A DNA stretch of 64,000 bases from Prolixibacteraceae bacterium UBA6029 (GCA_002429385.1 DIZL01000062.1:92839-156838); one strand, 5' to 3'; shown: positions 33,620 through 42,560, counted from the stretch's first letter. The notes: a model not told the origin generated them from the letters alone. Translations and numbers: made by a program.

Positions 33620-34039
33620 ATGCAGATAACATTAATCGTAATAGGGCTATTACTAGCCTTTGTATTTATTTTCAGAACCATCGCAATGGCGAAAATGAAA
33701 CACAAACCCATGGTAGCCGATCATGAGAAAGTATTGACCCTAACCGAACAGAATTTCGAGCAACAGACGAGGAACATAGTGGTATTGGTCGATTTCTGGG
33801 CCAGCTGGTGTGCCCCATGTCGCATGATGGCTCCGGTATTAAATGATGTGGCCTCCGAATTGAAAGGAAGCTCACAGGTCGGGAAAGTTGATATTCAACA
33901 ATTCCAGTCGCTGGCCAATAGATTTAAGGTCAGGAGCATACCAACCCTTATTCTGTTTAAAAACGGCATGGAAATAAATCGTTTTGTAGGGATCAAGTCG
34001 AAGGAATTTTTACTCAAAGAGATTGCAAAGGCAGTATAG
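33620..34039 (+). CDS. Membrane-anchored thioredoxin
   Basis: 139-aa protein with an N-terminal transmembrane helix (about residues 2-20). A complete thioredoxin domain follows: active site SWCAPCR, cis-Pro SIPTLILFKNG. The anchor without a signal-peptidase site points to a membrane-tethered reductase. It lies 45 nt after the CX6C protein, in the same orientation. Confidence 0.92.
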   Translation: MQITLIVIGLLLAFVFIFRTIAMAKMKHKPMVADHEKVLTLTEQNFEQQTRNIVVLVDFWASWCAPCRMMAPVLNDVASELKGSSQVGKVDIQQFQSLANRFKVRSIPTLILFKNGMEINRFVGIKSKEFLLKEIAKAV

Positions 34040-34060
34040 GAAAACGCATTTTAGGAATGT

Positions 34061-34217
34061 GGAAAGAGGAAAGAGGAAAGAGGAAATTGAGAATGTGGGA
34101 AAACGAGAATGTGAGAAAGTGAGAAAAGTGTCATTAGTCATTTGGAATAGGGAAATTGGATTGAAATTTAATATCCCAGCGATTTTCCTCTTTTCTTTTT
34201 CCTCTTTCCTCTTTCCT
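34061..34217. repeat. Polypurine/polypyrimidine inverted repeat
   Basis: GGAAAGAGGAAAGAGGAAAG (34061-34085 region) is mirrored by a CTTTCCTCTTTCC-type tract at 34198-34217. Similar GGAAA-rich tracts follow the helicase (9977-10010), guaA (22835-22870) and GH5 (47820-47850) genes. Confidence 0.7.
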
Positions 34218-34292
34218 TATTTCTAATGATGAATGACTTTTCCCAATAACAAGATATTTAATAATCAAGAATAAATTACATCAATAAAGAAT

Positions 34293-36581
34293 ATGGAAAA
34301 GATAGTAATTATAGGAGGAGTAGCTGCAGGAGCAACCGCGGCAGCAAAAGTTCGACGTATATCCGCATTGGCAGAGATTGTTATGCTTGAAGCCGGACCC
34401 GACATTTCGTTTGCCAATTGTGGCTTGCCTTATTACATTGGCGGAGATATTAAAAGCAGATCGAAACTGATCCTTCAGAGTCCTGAAAGTTTTAAGGAAC
34501 AATACGGAGTCGAAGTACACATAAATACCATTGTTGGGTCCATCGATCGGGTTGCTCGCCAGGTTAAAACAATGAACACCGTCAGTGGCGAACAAAAGAC
34601 GTTTGATTACACCAAATTGATTCTGGCACAGGGTGGAAGGCCTATAACTCCCACAATTCAGGGTGCTGATTACGGTCATGTTTTTACGCTTTGGACTTTG
34701 GAAGACATGGATAAAATCTCCCATCATCTGGAAGAAAAGAAACCTAAGAATGCAGTTGTTGTAGGCGGTGGATTTATAGGTCTGGAAATGGTGGAAGCCC
34801 TGGTCAAAAGAGGCTTAAAAGTAAATGTGGTGGAAATGATGCCTCATGTGATGGCCATTATGGAAGCTGAAATGGCAGGCTTTATTGAGAATGAAATGCT
34901 TTCATACGGAGTGGGTATTCATACCGGTGCAGCGGTTACTGAAATCAGGCCTCATTCAGTAAAATTGGATAACAGTAAGTTATTGGATGCCGATCTGGTT
35001 TTACTTTCAGTAGGTGTCCGTCCTACACTGCAACTGGCCATCGATGCAGGTCTTGAAATCGGAGAGGCTGGGGGACTACTTGTCAATGCACAACTGCAGA
35101 CCTCAGATCCCGATATTTATGCTGCGGGCGATATGGTTGAGATTGAACATCGTGTAAACGGTAAAAAGGTACGCATTCCATTAGCCGGCCCCGCAAACAG
35201 GCAGGGACGGATTGCTGCCGAGAATGCAATGGGAGGCCATCATCCTTATAAAGGTTCAATCGGAACATCAGTGGTCCGTGTTTTCGAAGCAGTGGCCGGA
35301 ATCACAGGCCTTTCATTAAAACAAGCCCGTGCTCTGGGCATGGATGCCGATGCCGTTGTTGTTCATAAAGAACATCATACCTCCTATTATCCGGGAGCAG
35401 AGATAGTAACCGCGATGTTGATCTATGACCGTAACACAGGAATCATCCTCGGAGGTCAAACTGCAGGATACCAGGGAGCTGACAAACGTCTGGATGTAAT
35501 TGCAACTGCTACAGCGGCAAAACTGACACTTAGTGATCTGGCAGACATAGATTTTGCATATTCACCACCCATAGGAACAGCCAATGATGCCATCAATATG
35601 GCGGCTTATACGGCTGAAAACAGAGTTTCAGGTTTCAGTCCATCCATTACGGTCTCGGAACTCGATGCTTTTACGGGAGGTAAAAACCCTGTATTTGTAG
35701 ATGTTCGTGATGTATTTGTGTACGAAAAGAGCCATATTAAAGGAGCAATGCATATTCCATTGGAATTGTTGGCTGAACAAATGAATACCATTCCGGATAA
35801 TCGTACTGTGATTGTTTACGATGAAACGGGTAAAAAGGGACATCAGGCACTGCGCACTTTGTTGTGCGCCGGATTTAAGGAGATAACCAATATTTCAGGC
35901 GGACATACTTCTTTACAACGGCAGGCAAGAACGACAGGATTTACAACTATCGAAATAGATCTTTTGCCTGTTGAGTTGAAATCTCTAAAGGAAGGAAATT
36001 CGGTTAAAGAAGAAAAAAGTAAAGGAAAAACAGAAGTAAAACCCATAGATATGAATTCTCTGATTGTTATTGATGTGCGTTCTACCGAAGAATTTAAAAG
36101 CGGCGCCTATCCTGATGCAATAAATATCCCGCTGGATGAATTAACAAATCGGTTGGATGAACTGGGAAGCAACAGGACACGCGAAATTGTTGTATATTGT
36201 GCTTCGGGAGGCCGTTCGGCCTATGCTCAGCGAATGTTGGAACAGGTTGGTTATACCCATGTAAAAAATGGCGGTGGAATCGCCTCGATGATGGCAAGCC
36301 GGAACGCAAAACCTCCCGTGACAAGTTCTTCGAATGAACCATTGGTTGTAGATGTACGTACACCCGAAGAATTTCGGACAGGCGCTTATCCCGGAGCGGT
36401 CAATATTCCTTTGGATGAATTGCAGATGCGTATCATTGAATTGGGAAGTAAGTCACGGGAAATAACCCTATACTGCGCATCCGGAGCACGCTCTGCATAC
36501 GGACTAAGGGGCCTGCAACAACTGGGGTTCTCCAACGTAAAAAACGGTGGTGGTATCATGCAAATGATGAGACAGAGATAA
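34293..36581 (+). CDS. CoA-disulfide reductase-like flavoprotein with three rhodanese domains
   Basis: 762-aa fusion. Residues 1 to about 445 are a pyridine-nucleotide-disulfide oxidoreductase with single redox Cys C43 in SFANCGLPYY, the CoADR/persulfide reductase signature; the FAD motif is at the N-terminus (VIIGGVAAGATAA) and the NAD motif near residue 150 (VVVGGGFIGLEM). Rhodanese 1 (about 460-550) lacks an active-site Cys (YDETGKKG loop). After a Lys/Glu linker, rhodanese 2 (about 585-665) and rhodanese 3 (about 672-762) both have Cys in YCASG[GA]RSAY and are clearly duplicated from each other. Likely reduces persulfides and transfers sulfane sulfur. Cytoplasmic. Confidence 0.92.
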   Translation: MEKIVIIGGVAAGATAAAKVRRISALAEIVMLEAGPDISFANCGLPYYIGGDIKSRSKLILQSPESFKEQYGVEVHINTIVGSIDRVARQVKTMNTVSGEQKTFDYTKLILAQGGRPITPTIQGADYGHVFTLWTLEDMDKISHHLEEKKPKNAVVVGGGFIGLEMVEALVKRGLKVNVVEMMPHVMAIMEAEMAGFIENEMLSYGVGIHTGAAVTEIRPHSVKLDNSKLLDADLVLLSVGVRPTLQLAIDAGLEIGEAGGLLVNAQLQTSDPDIYAAGDMVEIEHRVNGKKVRIPLAGPANRQGRIAAENAMGGHHPYKGSIGTSVVRVFEAVAGITGLSLKQARALGMDADAVVVHKEHHTSYYPGAEIVTAMLIYDRNTGIILGGQTAGYQGADKRLDVIATATAAKLTLSDLADIDFAYSPPIGTANDAINMAAYTAENRVSGFSPSITVSELDAFTGGKNPVFVDVRDVFVYEKSHIKGAMHIPLELLAEQMNTIPDNRTVIVYDETGKKGHQALRTLLCAGFKEITNISGGHTSLQRQARTTGFTTIEIDLLPVELKSLKEGNSVKEEKSKGKTEVKPIDMNSLIVIDVRSTEEFKSGAYPDAINIPLDELTNRLDELGSNRTREIVVYCASGGRSAYAQRMLEQVGYTHVKNGGGIASMMASRNAKPPVTSSSNEPLVVDVRTPEEFRTGAYPGAVNIPLDELQMRIIELGSKSREITLYCASGARSAYGLRGLQQLGFSNVKNGGGIMQMMRQR

Positions 36582-36603
36582 TATAAACCAATAATTTATA
36601 ACT

Positions 36604-36921
36604 ATGCAAAACGTTTCTTCTTATTTCGATTTCACAGAGAAAATGGTTGGACACGATCGGGTGGCCCTGTTGATCCACAATCCTGACAATGAAGCTTCCA
36701 GATGTGCCTTTCGCAGCATTGCAGAAGTCATGCACTTAAGCCAGACCATTTCGGTCTTTGTTGCCGACGTGAGTCAGGTTCATGACATTCATCCCGTTTA
36801 CAAGATTACGGCTGAACCGTCGCTGTTGATCTTTATGAAAGGGAAACTGGTCAAAGTGATGGAGGGCTGCCCCGAGCGTGACTATCTGAAGGCTCTGATG
36901 GAACATGATCTCGCAAATTAA
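36604..36921 (+). CDS. Thioredoxin-like protein without CxxC
   Basis: 105-aa protein with a thioredoxin-fold pattern and cis-Pro segment AEPSLLIFMKGKLV. The CxxC site is replaced (NEASRCAFRSI has a single Cys). It may be a sulfur or persulfide carrier, or a structural subunit. It lies 22 nt after the CoADR-rhodanese gene and 3 nt before the ferredoxin-type gene, so it is in that operon. Confidence 0.78.
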   Translation: MQNVSSYFDFTEKMVGHDRVALLIHNPDNEASRCAFRSIAEVMHLSQTISVFVADVSQVHDIHPVYKITAEPSLLIFMKGKLVKVMEGCPERDYLKALMEHDLAN

Positions 36922-36924
36922 AGA

Positions 36925-37428
36925 ATGATGAGAAAAGTGTTAAAAGTATTGGTAAGCAACCGAATGATCATCCTGTCGGTTCTTGGAATTTCATTGTACC
37001 TGGCTATTTCTCAATATCATATTTCGCTGTGGTATATCGTAATTGCGGGTGCTGTGTCTGGTGTAGTATTCGGTAAGGTGTTTTGCAGGTGGGTTTGTCC
37101 CATGGGTCTGATCATGGAAATGTTGATGGGATTGGGAGGTAACGAGGGTAAAATCAAGCAAATGTACCAATACCATAAAATCGGTTGTCCGATTGCCTGG
37201 ATTTCAGGATTCCTCAATAAGTATTCATTTTTCAGAATTAAACTGAATGAGGAAACCTGCAAGAACTGCGGAATTTGCGATAAAAAGTGCTACATCGTTG
37301 CCATGGAGCCTGCAAAATACAGTTTGTACAAACCAATACTGACAAGACCCGGAGACAGCTACACCTGCTCCAAATGTTTGCAATGCGTGGCATCGTGCCC
37401 CAATGGAAGTTTAACTTACAAAGTTTAA
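36925..37428 (+). CDS. NapH/NosR-like membrane 4Fe-4S protein
   Basis: 167-aa membrane protein. Two hydrophobic N-terminal segments are followed by CRWVCPMG (cytoplasmic Cys motif of NapH-type proteins). Two ferredoxin-like clusters follow: CKNCGICDKKC and CSKCLQCVASCP. It would pass electrons between the quinone pool and the sulfur-handling proteins. It starts 3 nt after the upstream thioredoxin-like gene. Confidence 0.88.
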   Translation: MMRKVLKVLVSNRMIILSVLGISLYLAISQYHISLWYIVIAGAVSGVVFGKVFCRWVCPMGLIMEMLMGLGGNEGKIKQMYQYHKIGCPIAWISGFLNKYSFFRIKLNEETCKNCGICDKKCYIVAMEPAKYSLYKPILTRPGDSYTCSKCLQCVASCPNGSLTYKV

Positions 37429-37437
37429 ATACTAAAT

Positions 37438-38052
37438 ATGACGAATAATTTTGATGATGTGGCTGGTACATGGGATGAGAATCCAATTCACCTCGAACGT
37501 TCACAGGCGATTGCACAAAGAATGATGGAAATTCTTACGCTAAATAAAGATATGGATGTATTGGAATATGGAGCAGGAACTGGTATTCTCAGTTTTCTGT
37601 TAAGTGAAAAAGTAGGCCATATTACAATGATGGACAATTCGAAGGAAATGGTCAGGGTGATGGAGGGCAAGGTCCTGGATAGAAATGCAATGAACCTGTT
37701 TCCGGTATGTTTTAATCTTGAAGAAGAGGTCTCAGATCAGTCCTTTGATCTTATTTTTAATCAGATGGTGCTGCACCACATCCATGATATCAAAGCCATC
37801 TTTGAGAAATTTCATAAAATGCTTTTACCCGGAGGAACATTGGCGATTGCGGATCTTTACCCTGAGGATGGATCTTTTCATGGTGAAGGGTTTGATGGAC
37901 ATTTAGGATTTTATCCTGAACAACTCGAATCAATGCTTCTAACGACTGGTTTTCGAAAGGTAAGCTATGAGGAGTGTTACGAAGTCAAAAGAGCCACTGC
38001 TGATGGGAGCAATAAATTATACCCCATATTTCTGCTAACAGCTTCAAAATAA
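37438..38052 (+). CDS. Class I SAM-dependent methyltransferase
   Basis: 204-aa Methyltransf_11/25-type enzyme. SAM motif I is VLEYGAGTGILS (about residues 40-51), with NQMVLHHIHD as motif IV and ADLYPEDG as motif VI. Substrate unknown. It follows the ferredoxin gene by 9 nt, so it belongs to the sulfur operon; thiol or sulfide methylation is conceivable but not shown. Confidence 0.9.
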   Translation: MTNNFDDVAGTWDENPIHLERSQAIAQRMMEILTLNKDMDVLEYGAGTGILSFLLSEKVGHITMMDNSKEMVRVMEGKVLDRNAMNLFPVCFNLEEEVSDQSFDLIFNQMVLHHIHDIKAIFEKFHKMLLPGGTLAIADLYPEDGSFHGEGFDGHLGFYPEQLESMLLTTGFRKVSYEECYEVKRATADGSNKLYPIFLLTASK

Positions 38053-38072
38053 TTGACAAAAAAGTGAATACG

Positions 38073-38144
38073 ATGAACAATTTCTATGACCAGAACCTGA
38101 TGGATGTGATGGATGTCGATAATGAGTACGGATTAAAAGTATAA
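38073..38144 (+). CDS. Very short ORF (23 aa), possible micro-protein
   Basis: A 23-codon frame rich in Asp/Asn/Met (MDVMDVDNEY near the middle) sits between the methyltransferase and rhodanese genes. I cannot assign it. It could be a remnant or chance ORF. Confidence 0.25.
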   Translation: MNNFYDQNLMDVMDVDNEYGLKV

Positions 38145-38184
38145 CTAAAGAATCAATATTTTAACTATCAATCAATAAAAAGAC

Positions 38185-38634
38185 ATGAAAACAAAAGTTT
38201 TAATTTTATTATTCATTGCACTTACAGCTTCTGTGTTTGCAATCAAAGAGTTTTCTTCTCAGGGACAGGATGATCCATGGACACCGCAACAATTGCTGGC
38301 TCCGGCAGATCTTGCTAAAGTCCTGAATAATCCCAAAGATCCCCAGCCACTCATATTCAGTATTGGCATGGAGGCTGTTGTTAAAGGGTCAATAGATATC
38401 GGTCCAGCCATGAGGGCTGAGAATCTGAACACACTGAAGCAAAAACTTGGTAAAGTGCCTAAAAATGCTCAGATTGTGGTATACTGCGGATGTTGTCCCT
38501 TTTCAAGATGCCCAAATATCAGGCCTGCAATGAAGCTATTGAAAGATATGCAGTTCACAAATTACAAACTGTTAAACCTGCCGCAAAATGTTAAAGTTGA
38601 CTGGATTGATAAAGGTTATCCAATGTCGGAATAA
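38185..38634 (+). CDS. Exported rhodanese-like protein
   Basis: 149-aa protein with a signal peptide (residues 1 to about 19). A rhodanese-like domain has its catalytic loop as VVYCGCCPFSRCPN, with C101 at the usual nucleophile position and three more Cys around it. Secreted form of the sulfane-sulfur transferases encoded upstream. It has the conserved pattern DIGPAMRAEN in place of the usual GHIPGA. 18 nt before the TlpA-like gene. Confidence 0.85.
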   Translation: MKTKVLILLFIALTASVFAIKEFSSQGQDDPWTPQQLLAPADLAKVLNNPKDPQPLIFSIGMEAVVKGSIDIGPAMRAENLNTLKQKLGKVPKNAQIVVYCGCCPFSRCPNIRPAMKLLKDMQFTNYKLLNLPQNVKVDWIDKGYPMSE

Positions 38635-38652
38635 GCTTTTAAAAATTCATGT

Positions 38653-39174
38653 ATGAGAATCCTGATTTTGTTTGCCGCCCTCTTGTTATTTAGAGGTGCT
38701 GTTTCTACTTTATCTGCCCAGACAACCGGGCTTGAAATAGGGAATAAGCCTCCGGAGATCAAGCTCCCAACGACCAGAGGAGATACAGTGGCATTATCCT
38801 CTTTAAAAGGGAAATTGGTTTTGATTGATTTTTGGGCTACCTGGTGTTCCCCATGCGTGGAAGAACAATCTGACCTGGCTAAGTTGTACCGTAAATACAA
38901 ACAGACCGCTTTTATCAATGGAAATAGTTTTGAGATCTATGGAGTTTCATTGGATGCTAAGAAGCCCAACTGGGAGAATTTCATAGTCACAAATAAAATA
39001 AACTGGATACAGGTAAGTGATCTGAAATTCTGGAGGTCCCCTGTGGCCAAAACATATAATATACAGGGATTGCCATTCAATATGCTGATTGATGGCAAAG
39101 GAATCATCCTGGCGAAAAATATACATGGCAATGACCTGGAAAAGGAAATAAACAGATTCTTGCGTAAACAATAA
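38653..39174 (+). CDS. TlpA-family periplasmic thiol-disulfide oxidoreductase
   Basis: 173-aa exported protein. Signal peptide ends near QTTGLE. TlpA/ResA domain with active site TWCSPC near residues 62-67 and cis-Pro in GLPFNMLID. It fits reduction of periplasmic thiols or cytochrome maturation. It lies 18 nt after the rhodanese gene and is followed 78 nt later by another thioredoxin. Confidence 0.9.
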   Translation: MRILILFAALLLFRGAVSTLSAQTTGLEIGNKPPEIKLPTTRGDTVALSSLKGKLVLIDFWATWCSPCVEEQSDLAKLYRKYKQTAFINGNSFEIYGVSLDAKKPNWENFIVTNKINWIQVSDLKFWRSPVAKTYNIQGLPFNMLIDGKGIILAKNIHGNDLEKEINRFLRKQ

Positions 39175-39252
39175 CTATAGATGTATTGTACAATATTATG
39201 GGAGTGTTAATATGACTTCAGCTTTATATGAAAATTTAATTTAGTGTGAACT

Positions 39253-39552
39253 ATGAAGGCAAATTTTGATTCGATAATTAATGATTTGAAACCTGTAATC
39301 ATTGACTTCCATGCCCTGTGGTGCGGTCCGTGCAAGGTTCAGTCACCTGTTCTAAAGGAGTTGGCAAGCGAACTTGGTGACCGCATCCGGGTAATTAAGA
39401 TTGATGTCGACCAAAATCAGGACTTGGCTAATCGTTACCAGATTCGAAGTGTTCCAACCCTAATGATTTTTAAGAATGGTGAAATTAAGTACAAACAATC
39501 GGGAGTACATACCAAACAGCAATTAATGAATGTATTGACAAATATTTTATAG
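39253..39552 (+). CDS. Cytoplasmic thioredoxin (small)
   Basis: 99-aa thioredoxin without signal or anchor. Active site LWCGPC, cis-Pro SVPTLM. It is the third canonical CxxC thioredoxin (TlpA apart) in an 11-kb stretch. Followed 24 nt later by the DUF2892 gene. Confidence 0.92.
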   Translation: MKANFDSIINDLKPVIIDFHALWCGPCKVQSPVLKELASELGDRIRVIKIDVDQNQDLANRYQIRSVPTLMIFKNGEIKYKQSGVHTKQQLMNVLTNIL

Positions 39553-39576
39553 GTAATAATTTAATAAATTATCAAA

Positions 39577-39783
39577 ATGAAAAAGAACATGGGTACTATT
39601 GACAAGGTGATCAGGATACTGGTTGCTGTCGTATTTGTTGTTTTATTCTTAACAAAGACCGTAACAGGCACTTTGGGAATTATTCTTCTGGTTCTGGCTG
39701 CTGTATTTGTACTTACCAGCCTGGTCAGTTTCTGCCCGTTGTACTGGCCTTTTGGCATCAGTACAGCAAAAAAGCAACAGTAA
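39577..39783 (+). CDS. DUF2892 (YgaP-like) membrane protein
   Basis: 68-aa protein with two transmembrane helices (about 9-27 and 32-50) and the family motif NMGTIDKVIRILV near the start, CPLYWPFGIST at the end. DUF2892 is the membrane half of YgaP-type rhodaneses, so it fits with the separate rhodanese. Last gene of the operon. Confidence 0.88.
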   Translation: MKKNMGTIDKVIRILVAVVFVVLFLTKTVTGTLGIILLVLAAVFVLTSLVSFCPLYWPFGISTAKKQQ

Positions 39784-39949
39784 ATTCAAAGGAAAGAGTG
39801 CAATGTCTCATTTGCACTCTTCCCTTATTTCTGAATCTTTTCTTATCCGTTTTAGCCTGATCAGTGAGATCCTATTTTAATCTGAAAAGAAGGATTTTTA
39901 CGATTTAATATTACCCCTGATGAGGTTTCCAAACCCTAACTGAAGTGTT

Positions 39950-40543
39950 CTATTCAGTTTTAAATATTTCATTGATAAAATCCTTCTTATTCATCTGCAT
40001 AAACTGATCAATGATTAAGTCGTTTGGCTTTTCAGCCTGTAATTTTTTCATTTCCTCCCTGCCTTCTCTTTCCTTTCCAAGCAGGATTAAGCAGAAAGCT
40101 CTTTGCAGCCGGCTGGCATAGATTTGTTCCTTATTCTTCGAATCTGAGATTCTCTGGTCAAACAGCTCTATGCTCTTTTGATAGCATTTTTTTGCGGCTA
40201 CCGAATCACCAAGTCCTTCGTGTAACATGCCGGTGAAATTCCAGGCTTCTGCAAGATCAGGTTTAATCTGAACGACCATTTCACTTTCAACAAGCGCCTT
40301 GTCAAATTCCTTTTTACTGATATAGATTCCAATTTTATTGGAGTGGGGCATATAGTAGGTCTTATCCATCGCAATGGCCTTGTCAAACAGAATCAAAGCG
40401 CTGTCGGGATTGGATATCTTCATCCAACCGATACCTCTGTTGTTTAATTCAATCGCTTTGGGATTATAAACTTCCTTTTTCCCTTTTCCTGAGCAGGAAA
40501 CTAAAAGGATCAATATCAGGTTAAAAATGATCAATCGTGTCAT
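39950..40543 (-). CDS. TPR-repeat lipoprotein
   Basis: 197-aa lipoprotein with signal sequence and lipobox LVSC (Cys17). Three to four tetratricopeptide repeats fill residues 30-145 (e.g. LNNRGIGWMKISNPDSALILFDKA and the next, AWNFTGMLHEGLGDSVAAKKCYQKSIEL). A scaffold or assembly role is typical. No direct link to neighbours. Confidence 0.85.
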   Translation of the reverse strand: MTRLIIFNLILILLVSCSGKGKKEVYNPKAIELNNRGIGWMKISNPDSALILFDKAIAMDKTYYMPHSNKIGIYISKKEFDKALVESEMVVQIKPDLAEAWNFTGMLHEGLGDSVAAKKCYQKSIELFDQRISDSKNKEQIYASRLQRAFCLILLGKEREGREEMKKLQAEKPNDLIIDQFMQMNKKDFINEIFKTE

Positions 40544-40790
40544 CGTTATTTTTTAATTATAATATTTCAGCTTTATGCATTGTGATATACCATAGATAAA
40601 CTTTCTGCAAAACTACATTTTATCTTAATAAATGGAAATACTGTTTTTCTTGTCAGAAGGATATAACGATACCTAATAGAATTTAATTTACCCGTTAACC
40701 TTTTTGTAAAGCTATATCCCCATTTTGTTCATTTCCTTTCATTGAAGAATCATAAGATTACAAGCGTTTTAGTGTAAATCTGCACCTCTA

Positions 40791-41135
40791 TTAATTCCTA
40801 TCAAAAGCCAGGCACATGACTTTATAGATACGACTTCTCTCTTCAACCCGGGAATAGGACCTTTGTAATATAAAAAAGCTAATGGTATAGGTCATAAATG
40901 AAAACACATGCACTGATCCGCTTCTAAACGATGTCAACATGACAAACAGAAATAGCATTATCCCTATTGTAATACCCACTAAACCTGCTTTTTGCTGTAC
41001 GTTTACGCGGTATTCTTCTTTATCCCACCAATCAGTTTTCTTCATCCGTTCGCTTAAGTTAGCTGGCGATAAGTATAGAAATTTTGAATACTGACTCATC
41101 AATGTTTGTCTGATTTGTTCGTTTTTCTGTTCCAT
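40791..41135 (-). CDS. Hypothetical protein with two transmembrane helices
   Basis: 114-aa protein. An N-terminal soluble part (about 1-45) is followed by two hydrophobic segments (about 50-68 and 75-92) and a basic C-terminus. No family recognised. It is monocistronic, 72 nt downstream of the decayed nuclease gene's end on the same strand. It is probably real because hydrophobicity and length are consistent, but it lacks further support. Confidence 0.5.
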   Translation of the reverse strand: MEQKNEQIRQTLMSQYSKFLYLSPANLSERMKKTDWWDKEEYRVNVQQKAGLVGITIGIMLFLFVMLTSFRSGSVHVFSFMTYTISFFILQRSYSRVEERSRIYKVMCLAFDRN

Positions 41136-41207
41136 GTTTAGATTTTAACAATTAGGTTTTATAAGGTTATCTGAGATTACAAGTTATATTTCAATAGGTT
41201 AACTCTG

Positions 41208-41854
41208 CTACTTTAATAAATAGATTTGCATATGAAGCCTATTCTCCAGTTCGACTATAGTTATCTCTTCCAATATGGCATGAGTGGTATTACTGAACCA
41301 GCCGCAGAAAAGCATTTTCTTCGAAGTGGCTGATTGTACCACCTTCCAGCAATAAGTGGGTACTGCTATGTGGCCGATCTTTTTATTTCCGAAGACGCCC
41401 CCGCAAATGATATACAAGCTATCGGTTTGGGACCACTCCCTGATCAGGGTTTCTTTTACTTTCCAGATCCCCCGGTTGAGATTTGATGTTTGAGGCAGGC
41501 AATTGTAATACCTGAAGGTAAGCTCATCTTTGGTACAATCAAAGGCAAAATCTTCGGCATTGGCCAAATGGCCTTTATCGTAATGGCTTCCTTTGTAATC
41601 CTCATCTGTAGCGCATTCCAGCCGCTGGTCATCATTCCTGAAACTGAACTTTTCCCTGTCGCAACCGCCCCCGCCCCGCCTTTGTATAAGATATAGCTGA
41701 CATAATTTGGCTCGTGATAGGTATTGCTGAAGTTCACCTTATAGATACCCTTATCCACGATGATTTGTGCAAAGGCCGAACCCCATACCCAAACAATAAA
41801 GCTAACTGCCAGAAGAATTCTACGAGTTGTTTTCAAATCAATAGTCTTGAACAC
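41208..41854 (-). pseudogene. DNA/RNA non-specific endonuclease, frameshifted
   Basis: Two overlapping frames together give a secreted NUC1/NucA-like nuclease. Frame 1 provides a signal peptide (residues 1-29 of the first frame) and the strand YVSYILYKGG. Frame 2 provides DREKFSFRNDDQ, the catalytic DKGHLANAEDF (DRGH motif) and the C-terminal half. The frame changes in a C-run near 41665-41680 (plus strand); removing 5 nt, e.g. one GGGGC unit, restores the reading frame. It is either a pseudogene or an assembly/sequencing error in a GC-rich run. Confidence 0.7.
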
Positions 41855-41990
41855 GATTAAAGGATTATTTGATTTACACGATTACTTACTGTCTTGAACA
41901 AGATTTAAGGATTACAGGATGAACAGGATTAGAAAATGTACAGGATTAATATAATCGTGTACATCAAGTAATCCTTTAATCGTGTTCAGA
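41845..41990. repeat. AATCGTGT-type inverted repeat, left of GxxExxY
   Basis: A 38-nt arm (CTTGAACACGATTAAAGGAT..., about 41845-41882) recurs in inverse orientation at about 41952-41990, with 3 mismatches. Further copies flank the other side of the GxxExxY gene. Confidence 0.85.
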
Positions 41991-42403
41991 ACCTTTCTTT
42001 ATATGCACCAGATTTTTATTATATACCCTTTTGAATTCCAGGCTCATTGCGCCAAAGTTTATCAACAGGCCATCTGCTATATTATAGGCTTCACAATAGT
42101 TGATTGCCTGGGTCTTATGCACAGGCAACAATTGCTCTATGGCTTTGATTTCAACCATCACCTGGTCCTCTCAAAGAAATCAACTCGTCGGGTTCCTATA
42201 TCCTGTCCGCGATAAGTCAGCGGCATTTCTTTTTCGCGTTCATACGACAACATTTGAAAGGTAAACTCAATAGCCAATGCCCTTTGGTAAATAACTTCCT
42301 GAAAACCATTACCCAAAGCCTTATGCACCTCCATAGCACAACCAATAATCTTGCGTGTTAATGCATTGATGGCATCTTCATCCCGGTTTATTTGTTTGTC
42401 CAT
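41976..42403 (-). pseudogene. GxxExxY family protein, frameshifted
   Basis: Two frames (42158-42403 and 41976-42161) make one GxxExxY protein, a PD-(D/E)XK-like family of unknown function. The first carries GNGFQEVIYQRAL (the G-x-x-E-x-x-Y signature) and RRVDFF. The second continues with VEIKAIEQLLPVH and LLINFGAMSLEFKR. The break is at the GAGAG near 42170; removing two bases restores the frame. The whole gene is embedded in dispersed repeats, as is common for this family. Confidence 0.75.
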
Positions 42404-42420
42404 AGTACATTTATTTAATT

Positions 42421-42560
42421 GTAGTGTTGAGCACGATTACTGGATAATAGTCTTGAACACGATTAATGGATTACTTGATTTACACGATTATTTTAACCCT
42501 TTGCGTTTTTAATCTTGTTTATCCAGTAATCCTTTAATCTTGTTCTGACTTTTTTTCACT
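42421..42560. repeat. AATCGTGT-type repeats, right of GxxExxY
   Basis: A copy of the 38-nt arm (CTTGAACACGATTAATGGAT..., 42452-42490) is paired with an inverted copy at 42509-42545. A partial copy lies at 42735-42815. Between 42404 and 43181 there is no gene. Confidence 0.8.
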
